Assembly (NCBI GenBank): GCA_031277535.1
Contig: JAITMD010000017.1
Coordinates: forward strand, 1-64,000
Direction: 5' to 3'
Length of the DNA: 64,000 bases
Source: Flavobacteriaceae bacterium
Lineage (GTDB): Bacteria > Bacteroidota > Bacteroidia > Flavobacteriales > Flavobacteriaceae
The position numbers were made by a program, and so were the translations under genes. The number at the start of each line of letters is the position of its first letter. Positions within the stretch are counted from its first letter, which is position 1. This document shows, one piece after another, positions 8,079 to 15,568 of this stretch. The notes under the pieces were generated by a model. That model was not told the DNA's origin. It was given only the letters and a program-made list of their open reading frames with translations, and ran no database searches.

Positions 8079-10322
8079 ATGAAAAATACACTTGTTTTTT
8101 TAGTTGTTATGTTTTTTTCTGTTTTAACAGGTTTTGGGCAGAAAAAATACTGGAGTAAATTGAATTTACACACCAGTAGTCAAAAGGAATTATTGAATAG
8201 TACTGATAGTTTATCAGTAGGTAAAGGAGTGTATCAATTGGATGAAAAGTCTTTTTTGGAAGATTTAAAGAAAATTGATGAGAACAAGGTTGCTTCTGTA
8301 AAAATGAGTTTTCCTTGTACAGGAGATCAATTTAGAACGTTTGATGTTAGTACTTATTCAGTGATGGATAAAGAATTGGCAGCAAAGTATCCACTAATTA
8401 AAACTTACAGGGGAGGTGAGGTTAATGGTGGAGGTAGTAAAGTATGTATAAGTGTAACGCCCTTGGGAACACAAGTGTTAATTAGGGAGTTTGGTAGAGA
8501 CGATGTATTTATAGATATAGTTGAGGGGAGTAAGAATAGCTATACTGTAAAGGCACGAAGTGAAAATACCCGATTAAATCCTGGGAAATGCTTAGGCATA
8601 GAAGATGATATTAAGATGGGAGATAAAACGGTTTTTTCGAGTATAAAGGATGTGAATAACTTAGTAGCTGATGGAAAATTAAGAGAATATCGATTAGCAA
8701 TAGCAACTACTGTAGAGTATAGTAATTTTCAATTGAGAAGAGGTAAAAAGCAAGAGGCCGATCTGTATACTAAAAAAAGTATTGTATTATCTGCTGTTGT
8801 AATGACGGTAAATAGATTAAATAGCATATTAGAAAGTGATTTAGGAATTAAATTTCAGTTAGTAAAAGATAATGACAAAATTATATTTATAGATAACAAT
8901 CCTTTTGAACATAACTATTTAAGCGCGTTAATAGATGATAGTCAGAAAGTTATTGATGGGGCTATTGGTTTTGATAATTATGATTTAGGACATACAATGA
9001 GTACTGGTGCAGGAGGATTAGCCAGTTTAGGAGGTTTGGGTACCAATCGTAAAGCTAAAGGAGTAACAGGCAGTTATGCTCCTTTTGGAGACTCGTATGA
9101 TGTAGACTTTGTATTACATGAAATTGGACATCAATTAGGGGCAACACATACTTTTTCTAATTATTCGGGAGGGGCAGCAAGTTTAGGAACATTGTATGAG
9201 CCAGGAAGTGGAAGTACAATTATGGGGTATGCTGGAATGAGTGCTCCAAATATTCAAGACTATTCAGATGGATATTTTCATTTTATTAGTTTAATACAAA
9301 TGAGATATGTGATTACCTCTCAAAGTAATGTGGGAAAAGTTATTCAAAATAAGGTAACTGTTCCAATAGTAAATGCTGGGAAAAATTATGTGATTCCTTA
9401 TGGTACACCGTTTAAGTTAAGTGGTAATGTAGAAAATGCAAAAGGATTGAAATTAGTGTATAATTGGGAGCAAGCAGATAAAGCTCTTCTGACACAGCCT
9501 GCACAACCTGAATATACAGAAGGAACTAATTTTAGATCACTTAAACCGTCCATTTCTTCTGAGCGATATTTCCCAAATTTTAAAGATGTATTAGATGGAA
9601 ATTTAAAACCTACATGGGAAGTGCTACCTACCGTGGCAAGGGAGATGAATTTTGTATTTACTGCTCGAAACTTGACTGACGTTAATGGAGGACAGACTGT
9701 TTCTGATGGAATGGCTATTAAAGTAATAAATACAGGGCCATTTCAAATAAAATCATTTGGAAATATAAGTAGCGATGGTACCATAACGTTAGAAGCTAAT
9801 AAAGAAGCAATGATAGAATGGGATGTTGCAGGTACAAATTATAATGGGATTAATACAAAATATGTTGATATTTATTACTCTGATGACGATGGAGCATCTT
9901 TTCAGTTATTAAGAAAAACAGTTCCTAATATTGGACGCGTGATGATTTGGGTTCCAGGAAAAATATCAGACAAATGCAGAGTCATGATACAAGCAGTTAA
10001 CAATATATTTTATACTGTTTCAAAAAAGTTTAGAACGATAGAAAAATTATATAATAGTCGAACAGTAGAGTCGAAAGACCTTATGATGTATCCTAATCCA
10101 ACGTATGGACAAACTGTATTTAGTTTTGCTTCAGACTCAGGAAATGATATTTATGTTTCTTTGTATGATATGAAAGGGAGATTGGTTTTTAATGAGAAGT
10201 ACACTTCTGAATTAAATTTTAAAAAAGAATTAGATTTTAATGGGTTTGAACCAGGTATTTATGTAGCAACAGTTAATGATGGGAAAACATATAAAACATC
10301 AAAATTAGTCATTAAAAAGTAG
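8079..10322 (+). CDS. Second reprolysin-like M12 metallopeptidase with T9SS sorting domain
   Basis: 747 residues, co-linear with the preceding gene. It has a signal peptide (VFLVVMFFSVLTGFGQ), a pro-region, the zinc site HEIGHQLGATH whose first histidine is also residue 347, GSTIMGYAGMS, an Ig-like spacer, and a C-terminal T9SS type A domain starting MMYPNPTYGQ with LYDMKGR and GIYVATV. The identical position of the zinc site and repeated blocks (YWSK/YWKK start, YEPGSGSTIMGYAG, PTWEVLPTVAREMNF) show a gene duplication followed by considerable divergence. It should be secreted by the type IX system. It is the last clearly chromosomal gene before the prophage. Substrate unknown. Confidence 0.93.
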   Translation: MKNTLVFLVVMFFSVLTGFGQKKYWSKLNLHTSSQKELLNSTDSLSVGKGVYQLDEKSFLEDLKKIDENKVASVKMSFPCTGDQFRTFDVSTYSVMDKELAAKYPLIKTYRGGEVNGGGSKVCISVTPLGTQVLIREFGRDDVFIDIVEGSKNSYTVKARSENTRLNPGKCLGIEDDIKMGDKTVFSSIKDVNNLVADGKLREYRLAIATTVEYSNFQLRRGKKQEADLYTKKSIVLSAVVMTVNRLNSILESDLGIKFQLVKDNDKIIFIDNNPFEHNYLSALIDDSQKVIDGAIGFDNYDLGHTMSTGAGGLASLGGLGTNRKAKGVTGSYAPFGDSYDVDFVLHEIGHQLGATHTFSNYSGGAASLGTLYEPGSGSTIMGYAGMSAPNIQDYSDGYFHFISLIQMRYVITSQSNVGKVIQNKVTVPIVNAGKNYVIPYGTPFKLSGNVENAKGLKLVYNWEQADKALLTQPAQPEYTEGTNFRSLKPSISSERYFPNFKDVLDGNLKPTWEVLPTVAREMNFVFTARNLTDVNGGQTVSDGMAIKVINTGPFQIKSFGNISSDGTITLEANKEAMIEWDVAGTNYNGINTKYVDIYYSDDDGASFQLLRKTVPNIGRVMIWVPGKISDKCRVMIQAVNNIFYTVSKKFRTIEKLYNSRTVESKDLMMYPNPTYGQTVFSFASDSGNDIYVSLYDMKGRLVFNEKYTSELNFKKELDFNGFEPGIYVATVNDGKTYKTSKLVIKK

Positions 10323-10387
10323 GTTGTATGAGTTAGAAAACTTCTTGTGAATAGTAATGTGAATACTACTTTATCGAAAAAAAAAAG

Positions 10388-10420
10388 CAAAGCCTATCAA
10401 ATAAATGATAGGCTTTGTTT
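10388..10420 (+). terminator. Intrinsic terminator after second protease
   Basis: AAAGCCTATCA and TGATAGGCTTT form a perfect stem around AATAAA, with A-runs upstream and T-rich sequence after. This is the last host-type signal before the prophage; the phage left end is likely between here and 10.58 kb. I could not identify an attachment core. Confidence 0.85.
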
Positions 10421-10579
10421 ATGTGATCCAATCAGGATTCATTTTTATTTTATATTCGTTTGATATTCAGCTTTTTAAAATGTATTTATACATTTTTGCT
10501 CTGTATTTGCACGAAACCTATTGTTATTATTTAAAAGCAAAAGTATGTAAATATTATATGAATAACAAAGTGTAAAAAA

Positions 10580-10792
10580 TTACTTTCTACTCAAAATTAG
10601 TTCTGTTTTGAGGGCTTTTAGTATTAATTCTAACGTGTCAATATTCATTGAGCGTTTGCAGTTTTCATACCTACTTATTTCGCTTTTTTGTGTAGGATCT
10701 TCCCAAACTAATATAGCGAGTTCTTCCATTGTTAAACCAAGCTCTAACCTTCTCTCTTTTATAAATAAAGCTATTTCTTCTTTTAGTAACAT
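10580..10792 (-). CDS. XRE-family helix-turn-helix regulator (prophage edge)
   Basis: 70 residues, almost entirely one helix-turn-helix domain: IKERRLELGLTMEELA is the first part and SEISRYENCKRSMNIDTLELILKAL the recognition helix and following helices. Such short XRE proteins commonly act as phage or plasmid repressors or antitoxins. No toxin partner is next to it. It has a long leader with a hairpin whose loop contains ACTACCAC and a downstream AAACCCCTTTAAAA box (10817-10878), shared with two other minus-strand genes of this block, so it is probably the promoter-distal gene of the left-arm group. DNA-binding function is confident; the target is not. Confidence 0.88.
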   Translation of the reverse strand: MLLKEEIALFIKERRLELGLTMEELAILVWEDPTQKSEISRYENCKRSMNIDTLELILKALKTELILSRK

Positions 10793-10816
10793 AAATATAT
10801 TATTTTTGTAATGCTA

Positions 10817-10878
10817 TTTTTAAAGGGGTTTAAACTTAGCGGACATATTTTCCCGTTAGATGTGGTAGTCTAACGGGA
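10817..10878 (-). promoter_or_regulatory. Structured leader L1: ACTACCAC-loop hairpin plus AAACCCCTTTAAAA box
   Basis: Read on the minus strand, TCCCGTTAG and CTAACGGGA pair around a loop containing ACTACCAC (hairpin 10851-10878). Some 17 nt later comes TTTAAACCCCTTTAAAAA (10817-10834), then the XRE start codon at 10792. The loop and box recur in leaders at 12555-12598 and 13229-13285 while the stems differ. It is not followed by a U-run on the minus strand, so it is not a terminator for the gene upstream. Confidence 0.7.
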
Positions 10879-10896
10879 TTTTTTTATTTATCAAAT

Positions 10897-12198
10897 TTAA
10901 TGATTTAGATGTATTTTCTTTATTAAATGTATTTTTGAATTCAAAAGGTTGATAATGTCATCGTGATACTCTGTAGGTTTATTTTGCAAACCTCTTGATT
11001 GTACAATCTTCATATTCGTAAGAGAGAACTCTATTGTTTCAACACTTTTATTGTCAACTAACGCTTTGAGTATTAATGAATCTTCACGTTTGTAATAGCT
11101 ATTAGATAGTACACAATGTTTATGAGTCTCAGCTTCACTTATAAAGTCTTCTATTGATTTTAAGGGCAATATTTTTATACCATTTCCATTAATTTCTATA
11201 TCAAAGAACTTTTCTTTTTCTGCTTGGAATTTCTTTAAAGCTTCAGCATCGTCTATAGCTTTTTTTACAGCTGCTTTTCTTATTCGTATAGCTTCTTCCT
11301 TAGCTCGTTTTTTAGAAACTATTTTCAATACTTTATCGTGTTCTCTTTTAAGGTTCTTGGGGCAAACTACACTTGGATTGCTAAGGTCTTTTTTAAGTTC
11401 TTTTAGTAGTTGTAAGTAATCTCTATAAATATCAGCCTCTTTTATTTTGTATTTGTATCTGATACTTATTTTTAAAGCTTTCCAATAGTCGTATAATTCA
11501 AATGTTTGAAATACGTTTATAATATTAGAGTAACCTGCTTTTAGTAATGTTTCAGCTTGGTTACTACTTCTTACTATATTAAAAATTCTTTCTAATGTTG
11601 TGTTATTCATTTGATGATTGATACCGTATTTAGAATACTTTTCTTGAAACATTGAAGTAGGGCAGAAAACAGAAATATAAGGGTCATATGTTTTCCAGTA
11701 AGATTTATTTCTAATTTCTAAATTACCAGAGAAAGAATATCCGTTGTCTAACCTTGAATAAATAATATGTTTTCCACTTTTAGCATCATACCAATTTTGG
11801 CAAACTTCGTAAAACCGATATTCAACTTTTTCTCCTTTCTTACAGTATTTTGCTACATCAAAAGCTCTTACTACTTGGAATTGGTAATCTTGATAATTAA
11901 CTATCTCAGTAACTCCAAAACAACGATATTTATCATTAAAAGTTCTTTTGTTAGAATATTCTACCTTTAGTTTTGATTTGCAATGTGGGCAAGTAATGCT
12001 TTTCTTTCTACCAATTAAAACAACATCAATACTATCTCCACATTCAAGGCAAAAAGCTTTGTTTTTTGTACGATAACAATATTTATCATAGACATTATCA
12101 AATGCATATTGCTTTTGTTCATCAGTGATATTTTTTAAATGCGATTGTAAGTAATCAACCGCTATTTGAATTTTAGTTCTCGGTTTCATTCTTTTCAA
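10897..12198 (-). CDS. PcfJ-like protein with N-terminal zinc ribbon
   Basis: 433 residues. Near residues 50-80 there is a zinc ribbon (CLECG ... CPHC). The middle is helical and basic. The C-terminal part carries PcfJ features: the segment SIEDFISEAETHKHCV, then a two-strand region ETIEFSL and IVQSRGLQNKPTEYHDDIINLL. PcfJ was named from the enterococcal conjugative plasmid pCF10, and homologues occur in many Bacteroidota mobile elements and phages, usually next to PcfK, exactly as here (4-bp gap). The molecular function is unknown. In this prophage it lies in the left early-type arm. A second in-frame ATG three codons downstream is an alternative start. Confidence 0.85.
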   Translation of the reverse strand: MKRMKPRTKIQIAVDYLQSHLKNITDEQKQYAFDNVYDKYCYRTKNKAFCLECGDSIDVVLIGRKKSITCPHCKSKLKVEYSNKRTFNDKYRCFGVTEIVNYQDYQFQVVRAFDVAKYCKKGEKVEYRFYEVCQNWYDAKSGKHIIYSRLDNGYSFSGNLEIRNKSYWKTYDPYISVFCPTSMFQEKYSKYGINHQMNNTTLERIFNIVRSSNQAETLLKAGYSNIINVFQTFELYDYWKALKISIRYKYKIKEADIYRDYLQLLKELKKDLSNPSVVCPKNLKREHDKVLKIVSKKRAKEEAIRIRKAAVKKAIDDAEALKKFQAEKEKFFDIEINGNGIKILPLKSIEDFISEAETHKHCVLSNSYYKREDSLILKALVDNKSVETIEFSLTNMKIVQSRGLQNKPTEYHDDIINLLNSKIHLIKKIHLNH

Positions 12199-12201
12199 TA
12201 T

Positions 12202-12555
12202 TTAAAGTTCCATTGTCATTTGATTACTTACAGAAGGCTTAGCTTTTTTAGGTTTTAGCTTTTCTATTGTTTTGGGAGGTGCTGTAATATTTTGTGAAGA
12301 ATGTATAACCTTAGCATTTATTTTCTTTCCTACTTTTATATTATCTTCATCATAGTAATGAACAGCCATATTAAATATTTCGTCATCAGTAAAGGCATTA
12401 CATCCTGATGATTTTACTTGATTTAAAATATAAGTGATACAATCATCTATATTTTTATTCTCTTTCATATAAGTTTCAGCAAATAAGGTATCTTGTTTTG
12501 CTAAGTTGTCTAAGTAATTTTTTATTACTTCTTTAAAGTCGTTAGATGCTTCCAT
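12202..12555 (-). CDS. PcfK-like protein
   Basis: 117 residues. The conserved PcfK part is the N-terminal 85 residues (FKEVIKNYLDNLAKQDTLFAETY, DDCITYILNQVKSSGCNAFTDDEI, MAVHYYDED); the tail is basic and rich in lysine and proline. It precedes the PcfJ-like gene by four bases, the classical pairing. The function is not established; co-occurrence with mobile elements suggests a role in replication or transfer, but that is inference. The start codon abuts the AAACCCCTTTAAAA box of leader L2, so translation may be controlled by that leader. Confidence 0.85.
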   Translation of the reverse strand: MEASNDFKEVIKNYLDNLAKQDTLFAETYMKENKNIDDCITYILNQVKSSGCNAFTDDEIFNMAVHYYDEDNIKVGKKINAKVIHSSQNITAPPKTIEKLKPKKAKPSVSNQMTMEL

Positions 12556-12598
12556 TTTTAAAGGGGTTTAAAGCTCCTGTAGTGGTAGTTACAGGAGC
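12555..12598 (-). promoter_or_regulatory. Structured leader L2: ACTACCAC-loop hairpin plus AAACCCCTTTAAAA box
   Basis: On the minus strand GCTCCTGTA and TACAGGAGC form a perfect 9-bp stem closing the 8-nt loop ACTACCAC (12573-12598). TTTAAACCCCTTTAAAA follows at once and runs into the ATG of the PcfK-like gene. The box is therefore at the ribosome-binding position. Confidence 0.75.
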
Positions 12599-12608
12599 AG
12601 TTAATAAA

Positions 12609-12710
12609 TTATTCTTTGTCTTTTATTTTAGATACAATTATGTAGACAAACAAAGCAACAACTAATGCTGTTGTTTTATGATTTTCTAATGTGATAAAAA
12701 ATGTTTCCAT
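12609..12710 (-). CDS. 33-residue single-span membrane peptide
   Basis: A short frame whose ATG overlaps the stop of the J-domain-like gene by one base (TAATG), a typical translational coupling junction. The product has a polar N-terminus, one hydrophobic span (TTALVVALFVYIIVS) and a charged tail KIKDKE. It resembles other tiny phage-encoded inner-membrane peptides but no family can be named. The gene between it and L2 is the PcfK-like gene. Support comes from the coupling junction and the clean membrane-peptide pattern. Confidence 0.55.
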   Translation of the reverse strand: METFFITLENHKTTALVVALFVYIIVSKIKDKE

Positions 12711-13219
12711 TATACAGCTAATTTTAGATTTGCTTTGGTTTGAAATTCAACAGAACCGAATAAGCTTTTAATTTCTTCAAGTCCTTTATTACTTCGTGAC
12801 TTTCTTACATAGTCATCAGGAGAGAAGTACCAAGACTTCTTTTGCCCCGCCCAGCGGGCAGTATTATAGTTTTCTAATTGAATTGCTTTGATGTTTTCTT
12901 TTTGAGAATACATAGTCCCAGGTGTTAAGTCTGTAAGCCATATAAAAGAACCAACAAAGGCAATGTTAATACCTTCTAATCCATCAAACATCTTTACAAT
13001 GTTGTAAAACTGTTCGGCGTTAAAGTGATCTTGTTTGTTTTCTTCTTTTGTATTGTTATTGAATCTATTTTCTAAAGATTTGAATTCTTTAAACATAACC
13101 ACGAAGTAGGCTTGTGATTCATAACCTGACGTGTCAGGGTGTAACTCGAAACAAAGTTGTTTAAATATGTTTTTTGCTTCGTCTAAGTTTGCGCAATTGC
13201 TGAAATAATTTGTATTCAT
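12710..13219 (-). CDS. J-domain-like phage protein
   Basis: 169 residues. Residues 10-50 resemble a J-domain helix II - HPD - helix III arrangement (EAKNIFKQLCFELHPDTSG ... FKEFKSLENRF), with the HPD motif intact. The second half matches a fold seen in Bacteroidota phage and plasmid proteins in which a strand such as INIAFVGSFIWLTD is followed by lysine-rich sequence and WYFSPDDY. J-domains stimulate Hsp70 ATPase, so it could recruit host DnaK, for example for replication; the helices are short and this is inference. It has leader L3 upstream and couples to the 33-residue peptide downstream. Confidence 0.75.
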   Translation of the reverse strand: MNTNYFSNCANLDEAKNIFKQLCFELHPDTSGYESQAYFVVMFKEFKSLENRFNNNTKEENKQDHFNAEQFYNIVKMFDGLEGINIAFVGSFIWLTDLTPGTMYSQKENIKAIQLENYNTARWAGQKKSWYFSPDDYVRKSRSNKGLEEIKSLFGSVEFQTKANLKLAV

Positions 13220-13228
13220 ATTTCTTTC

Positions 13229-13285
13229 TTTTAAAGGGGTTTATATTTCTGTGTGGTAGTAGTCTAATAGTGGTAGTTATTAGAC
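13229..13285 (-). promoter_or_regulatory. Structured leader L3: ACTACCAC-loop hairpin plus AAACCCCTTTAAAA-like box
   Basis: On the minus strand GTCTAATA and TATTAGAC form a perfect 8-bp stem around the loop ACTACCAC (13262-13285), the same octamer as L2. A second CTACCAC lies just downstream (13253-13259). The box TATAAACCCCTTTTAAAA-type (13229-13245) precedes the J-like gene's ATG at 13219. Confidence 0.72.
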
Positions 13286-13759
13286 TTGATTTGCTTAGAT
13301 ATAATTTAGAAATCATAACCAAACAGAGAGATAGCAGACAGTATATCAAAGAACACTAACACCCCCAAGGGGGAAAAACAAAATAATATATATCACTGTT
13401 TTATTGTTGTGTAAACTTACAACTTTTGTTTTGTATAAAATAGCGTCAATTAAACTATTTTGATACGTAATTTTTATAGTTTAAATCAGGTTGATAGATT
13501 TTGTTTATAATAATGTAAAAGGCTTAGTTTAAGCGTGTTTATTAATGTTTTGCTTATACAGATAAGGTATTGCTAAGATTGTTTGCATGTGGTTAAATGT
13601 AGGTTGATAAGTGTTGTATTGATGTGAGAGGGAGGAGGGAGGAGGACAAACACAAACACGCTGTTATGTTTATAGCTTTTGCTTTATATATATATTAAGG
13701 TATGAATGTACATAAATTTGTATCTTAGCACGGGTAATAAATACATAAAATAGTACATT
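13286..13759 (+). other. Gene-poor control region with palindromic and purine-rich tracts
   Basis: No convincing gene. It contains CCCCCAAGGGGG (13363-13374), two GGTTGATA copies (13489 and 13604), several short AT repeats, and a purine-rich GGGAGGAGGGAGGAGG tract at about 13631-13646 that stands out in this AT-rich DNA. It lies between the leftward PcfJ/PcfK group and the rightward phage genes, the place where an operator region or replication origin would be expected. No iteron set can be proved. Confidence 0.5.
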
Positions 13760-13915
13760 ATGATAAATGAATTAATCAACGTAACAGAGCTAAGCAAAGC
13801 ATTATCTGGTAGCGAACAAGCAATTAGAAAAAAGAAGATCCCAAACAAATACAAAGCAGCAGTACAGGAGCTTAACGACCTTTTGGAGTATTGGAAGAAG
13901 CGTAATAATTTATGA
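13760..13915 (+). CDS. 51-residue putative small DNA-binding protein
   Basis: The frame starts at the ATG at 13760 and ends TGA. Its sequence is short and helical; INVTELSKALSGSEQAIRKK looks like a helix-turn-helix followed by a basic turn, then a second helix KAAVQELNDLLEYWKKR. It is the first rightward gene after the left-arm leaders, in the position of a Cro- or excisionase-like regulator. I cannot assign a family, and nothing confirms expression other than the coding-like composition. TATCTTAG at 13721-13728 could be an imperfect TAnnTTTG -7 box, 32 bases upstream. Confidence 0.5.
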   Translation: MINELINVTELSKALSGSEQAIRKKKIPNKYKAAVQELNDLLEYWKKRNNL

Positions 13916-14409
13916 GTAGTTGTGCAGTTGTTGTGCAGATTTAATATATTGAAATCTCAAAGCGTTGTTTTGTAGTGTTTTAACTTGTTTTGTTCGAATC
14001 CTTGTAGGATTAACTTTCCTTTTATGTAGTTAGCTATCTGTAAAATGAGATAAAGCTAAAAGCTAATTATAGAATTAGTTTGTTGGCTAAATGAGCAGTT
14101 GAATGCGCTGGTAAAAAAGCTAAAATGTTTTTGAACCTATTTGCAAATCGCACCCCAATACCCTCCAAGATCGTGTTTTCCTTTTCCGTTCTGCTCTCGC
14201 GAAACCATGTATACCATCCCCAACATACTAACACATTACACCTTTCCCTTATTTAGCCCTTTTCTTTCGATTTAAGAACCTTTCTTCTATTTCGTGATGA
14301 AATACTCATTTATCCTTTTTTTAATACCTCTAATCGCTGTTTTATTTCTTTGTGTAAATGTTTTGTATAAACGTGTAAAAAGTTTTATATAAAATTCATA
14401 CAATTGAAT
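13916..14409. other. Intergenic region, no gene seen
   Basis: No supported gene. The middle (about 14150-14290) is unusually pyrimidine-rich on the plus strand. A segment GTTCGAATCC near 13992 looks like part of a tRNA T-arm but has no cloverleaf around it. AAAAAGTTTTATAT occurs at 14377-14390 and again at 14410, anticipating the late-promoter motif. Confidence 0.4.
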
Positions 14410-14428
14410 AAAAAGTTTTATATATTTG
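14377..14428 (+). promoter_or_regulatory. Phage-type promoter P1 with twin AAAAAGTTTTATAT motifs
   Basis: AAAAAGTTTTATAT is present twice (14377 and 14410). The second runs into TATATTTG (14421-14428), a match to the Bacteroidota TAnnTTTG -7 box, 22 bases before the next gene's ATG. No convincing -33 TTTG is seen. Similar AAGTTTTAT motifs occur by the late promoters. Confidence 0.55.
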
Positions 14429-14449
14429 TCATGTAGTAAAATTGAAAAT

Positions 14450-14758
14450 ATGAACAAGGCAATCTTTATTTCGGTAATTGAATCGATCAAAGAGCAAACG
14501 ACAAGAGATTATGATATCTCAAACAGTTTAGCACAGGTGTATAGAACACAAGTTCCGGTTTATGACAATTCGATTTTACTTAATGCTATCAGGAGTATAG
14601 TTCTTTTTCATTTTAATGATCAAAAGGAAGTCTTGAGTGAAATTGATCACTATTGTTTCTTTCAGAATTTTGGTCGAGTTGAAAAAGGGGATGAGGTGTT
14701 AATTGAAACGCCAGGCGAATTATACGATAGATTAGCAAGTGAATATTTGGTTCATTGA
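14450..14758 (+). CDS. Phage hypothetical protein
   Basis: 102 residues from the ATG at 14450; an upstream TTG at 14426 overlaps the promoter box and is not preferred. The protein is acidic, with a block SEIDHYCFFQNFGR and a following EVLIETPGELYDRLASEYL. This looks like the widespread Bacteroidota phage/plasmid family whose members end in a short strand and a 'TPEDLYDYL'-like helix, but the function of that family is unknown. It stands alone before the tRNA-Trp gene. Confidence 0.65.
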   Translation: MNKAIFISVIESIKEQTTRDYDISNSLAQVYRTQVPVYDNSILLNAIRSIVLFHFNDQKEVLSEIDHYCFFQNFGRVEKGDEVLIETPGELYDRLASEYLVH

Positions 14759-14917
14759 TATTTTGGCAATTGTATATATAAGTTTTAAAACTACTTGTCC
14801 CTAACCTGATTAGGTGCGGTAATGACAGACCAACGTAGCGTAATAATAGCATACGCGAGGGAATTTGAAATGGCTTTTTGTCCCTTTTCCTACGGCTGGC
14901 AGGTAGTTTAATAATAC

Positions 14918-14988
14918 GCATAGATAGTGTAATGGCAGCACAATAGTCTCCAAAACTATTTGTAGAGGTTCGAATCCTTTTCTATGTG
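14918..14988 (+). tRNA. Phage-encoded tRNA-Trp(CCA)
   Basis: A 71-nt cloverleaf. GCATAGA pairs with TCTATGT (one G-T), the anticodon stem ATAGT/ACTAT closes loop CTCCAAA (anticodon CCA), and the T-loop is TTCGAAT. No CCA tail is encoded. It sits only a few bases before the next gene's ATG. Confidence 0.85.
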
Positions 14989-14994
14989 CAAACT

Positions 14995-15309
14995 ATGAAA
15001 CGTTTGTTAATGCTTTTTACAATGCTGTTTTGTTTCAGTATTGCGGGAATCTGTAAAACCACAGTCACAGACCTGAGCGATAATTCAAAGGTGAATAAGA
15101 AACTAATTCCTTATTCAGATGTGGTAAAACAGGATGTGGCTTTTGCTGCTTCTTTTGAAAAGGCAATTCTTAGTAATGCGTTTGTTTTAGAAGTCCCCAC
15201 TTTGCAAGACAAACAATATAGTATTACTAAAGTTTCCGATCTAACCAAGTCCGACTATAAACATAAGGACATTGCTATTTGCATAAGGGATAAGATTCGG
15301 ATTATATAG
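14995..15309 (+). CDS. Small exported protein, unknown function
   Basis: 104 residues from the ATG at 14995; an in-frame GTG nine bases earlier is inside the tRNA end. The N-terminus is a signal peptide (KRLLMLFTMLFCFSIAGICK). The mature part is about 85 residues with no cysteine pair or lipobox visible apart from the cysteine in the signal region, ending RDKIRII. No family is recognised. It sits between two phage tRNA genes and is followed by a good terminator, which suggests a single-gene cargo unit that changes the cell envelope or periplasm; that is inference. Confidence 0.65.
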   Translation: MKRLLMLFTMLFCFSIAGICKTTVTDLSDNSKVNKKLIPYSDVVKQDVAFAASFEKAILSNAFVLEVPTLQDKQYSITKVSDLTKSDYKHKDIAICIRDKIRII

Positions 15310-15336
15310 CTTTCAACTAAAACAACAAACAAACTG

Positions 15337-15371
15337 AAAAAGACCTTTCTTTTATTTGATAGGTCTTTTTT
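15337..15371 (+). terminator. Intrinsic terminator
   Basis: AAAAAGACCT and AGGTCTTTTT are perfect complements around a 14-nt loop. The 3' arm itself provides the U-run, followed by TTTTAATTAAA. Confidence 0.8.
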
Positions 15372-15432
15372 AATTAAATGTACTAAAAATAGCATTTTTT
15401 AAAAGATGTACTATTTAGTGCAATTATTAAAT

Positions 15433-15506
15433 GGACTTTTAACTCAGTTGGTTAGAGTGCATCCCTCATAAGGATGAAGTCATAGGTTCGAGCCCTATAT
15501 GGTCCA
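15433..15506 (+). tRNA. Phage-encoded tRNA with CAT anticodon (Met or lysidine-type Ile)
   Basis: A 74-nt cloverleaf: GGACTTT with ATGGTCC (one T-T mismatch and one G-T), D-arm CTC/GAG, anticodon stem CATCC/GGATG around CTCATAA, T-arm ATAGG-TTCGAGC-CCTAT. With a CAT anticodon it could be elongator Met or Ile2. It lacks the three G-C pairs of an initiator anticodon stem. Confidence 0.85.
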
Positions 15507-15568
15507 CTCCCATATTATCATATTTTTTAGGTTGGTTCAAGTTTATTACTTCTGTAAAAAGTAATGGT

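Noticed and set aside
13161..13349. 62-codon minus-strand frame overlapping leader L3
   Set aside because: It covers the conserved hairpin and box of the leader and overlaps the J-like gene in another frame; the product looks random.
13990..14006. GTTCGAATCC segment as a tRNA 3' end or attachment core
   Set aside because: There is no acceptor or anticodon stem around it and no second copy at a phage edge in the window, so it is probably chance.
14613..14921. 102-codon minus-strand frame across the 14450 gene and the region before tRNA-Trp
   Set aside because: It opposes a better gene, runs into the tRNA, and its product is basic and low-complexity with no recognisable pattern.
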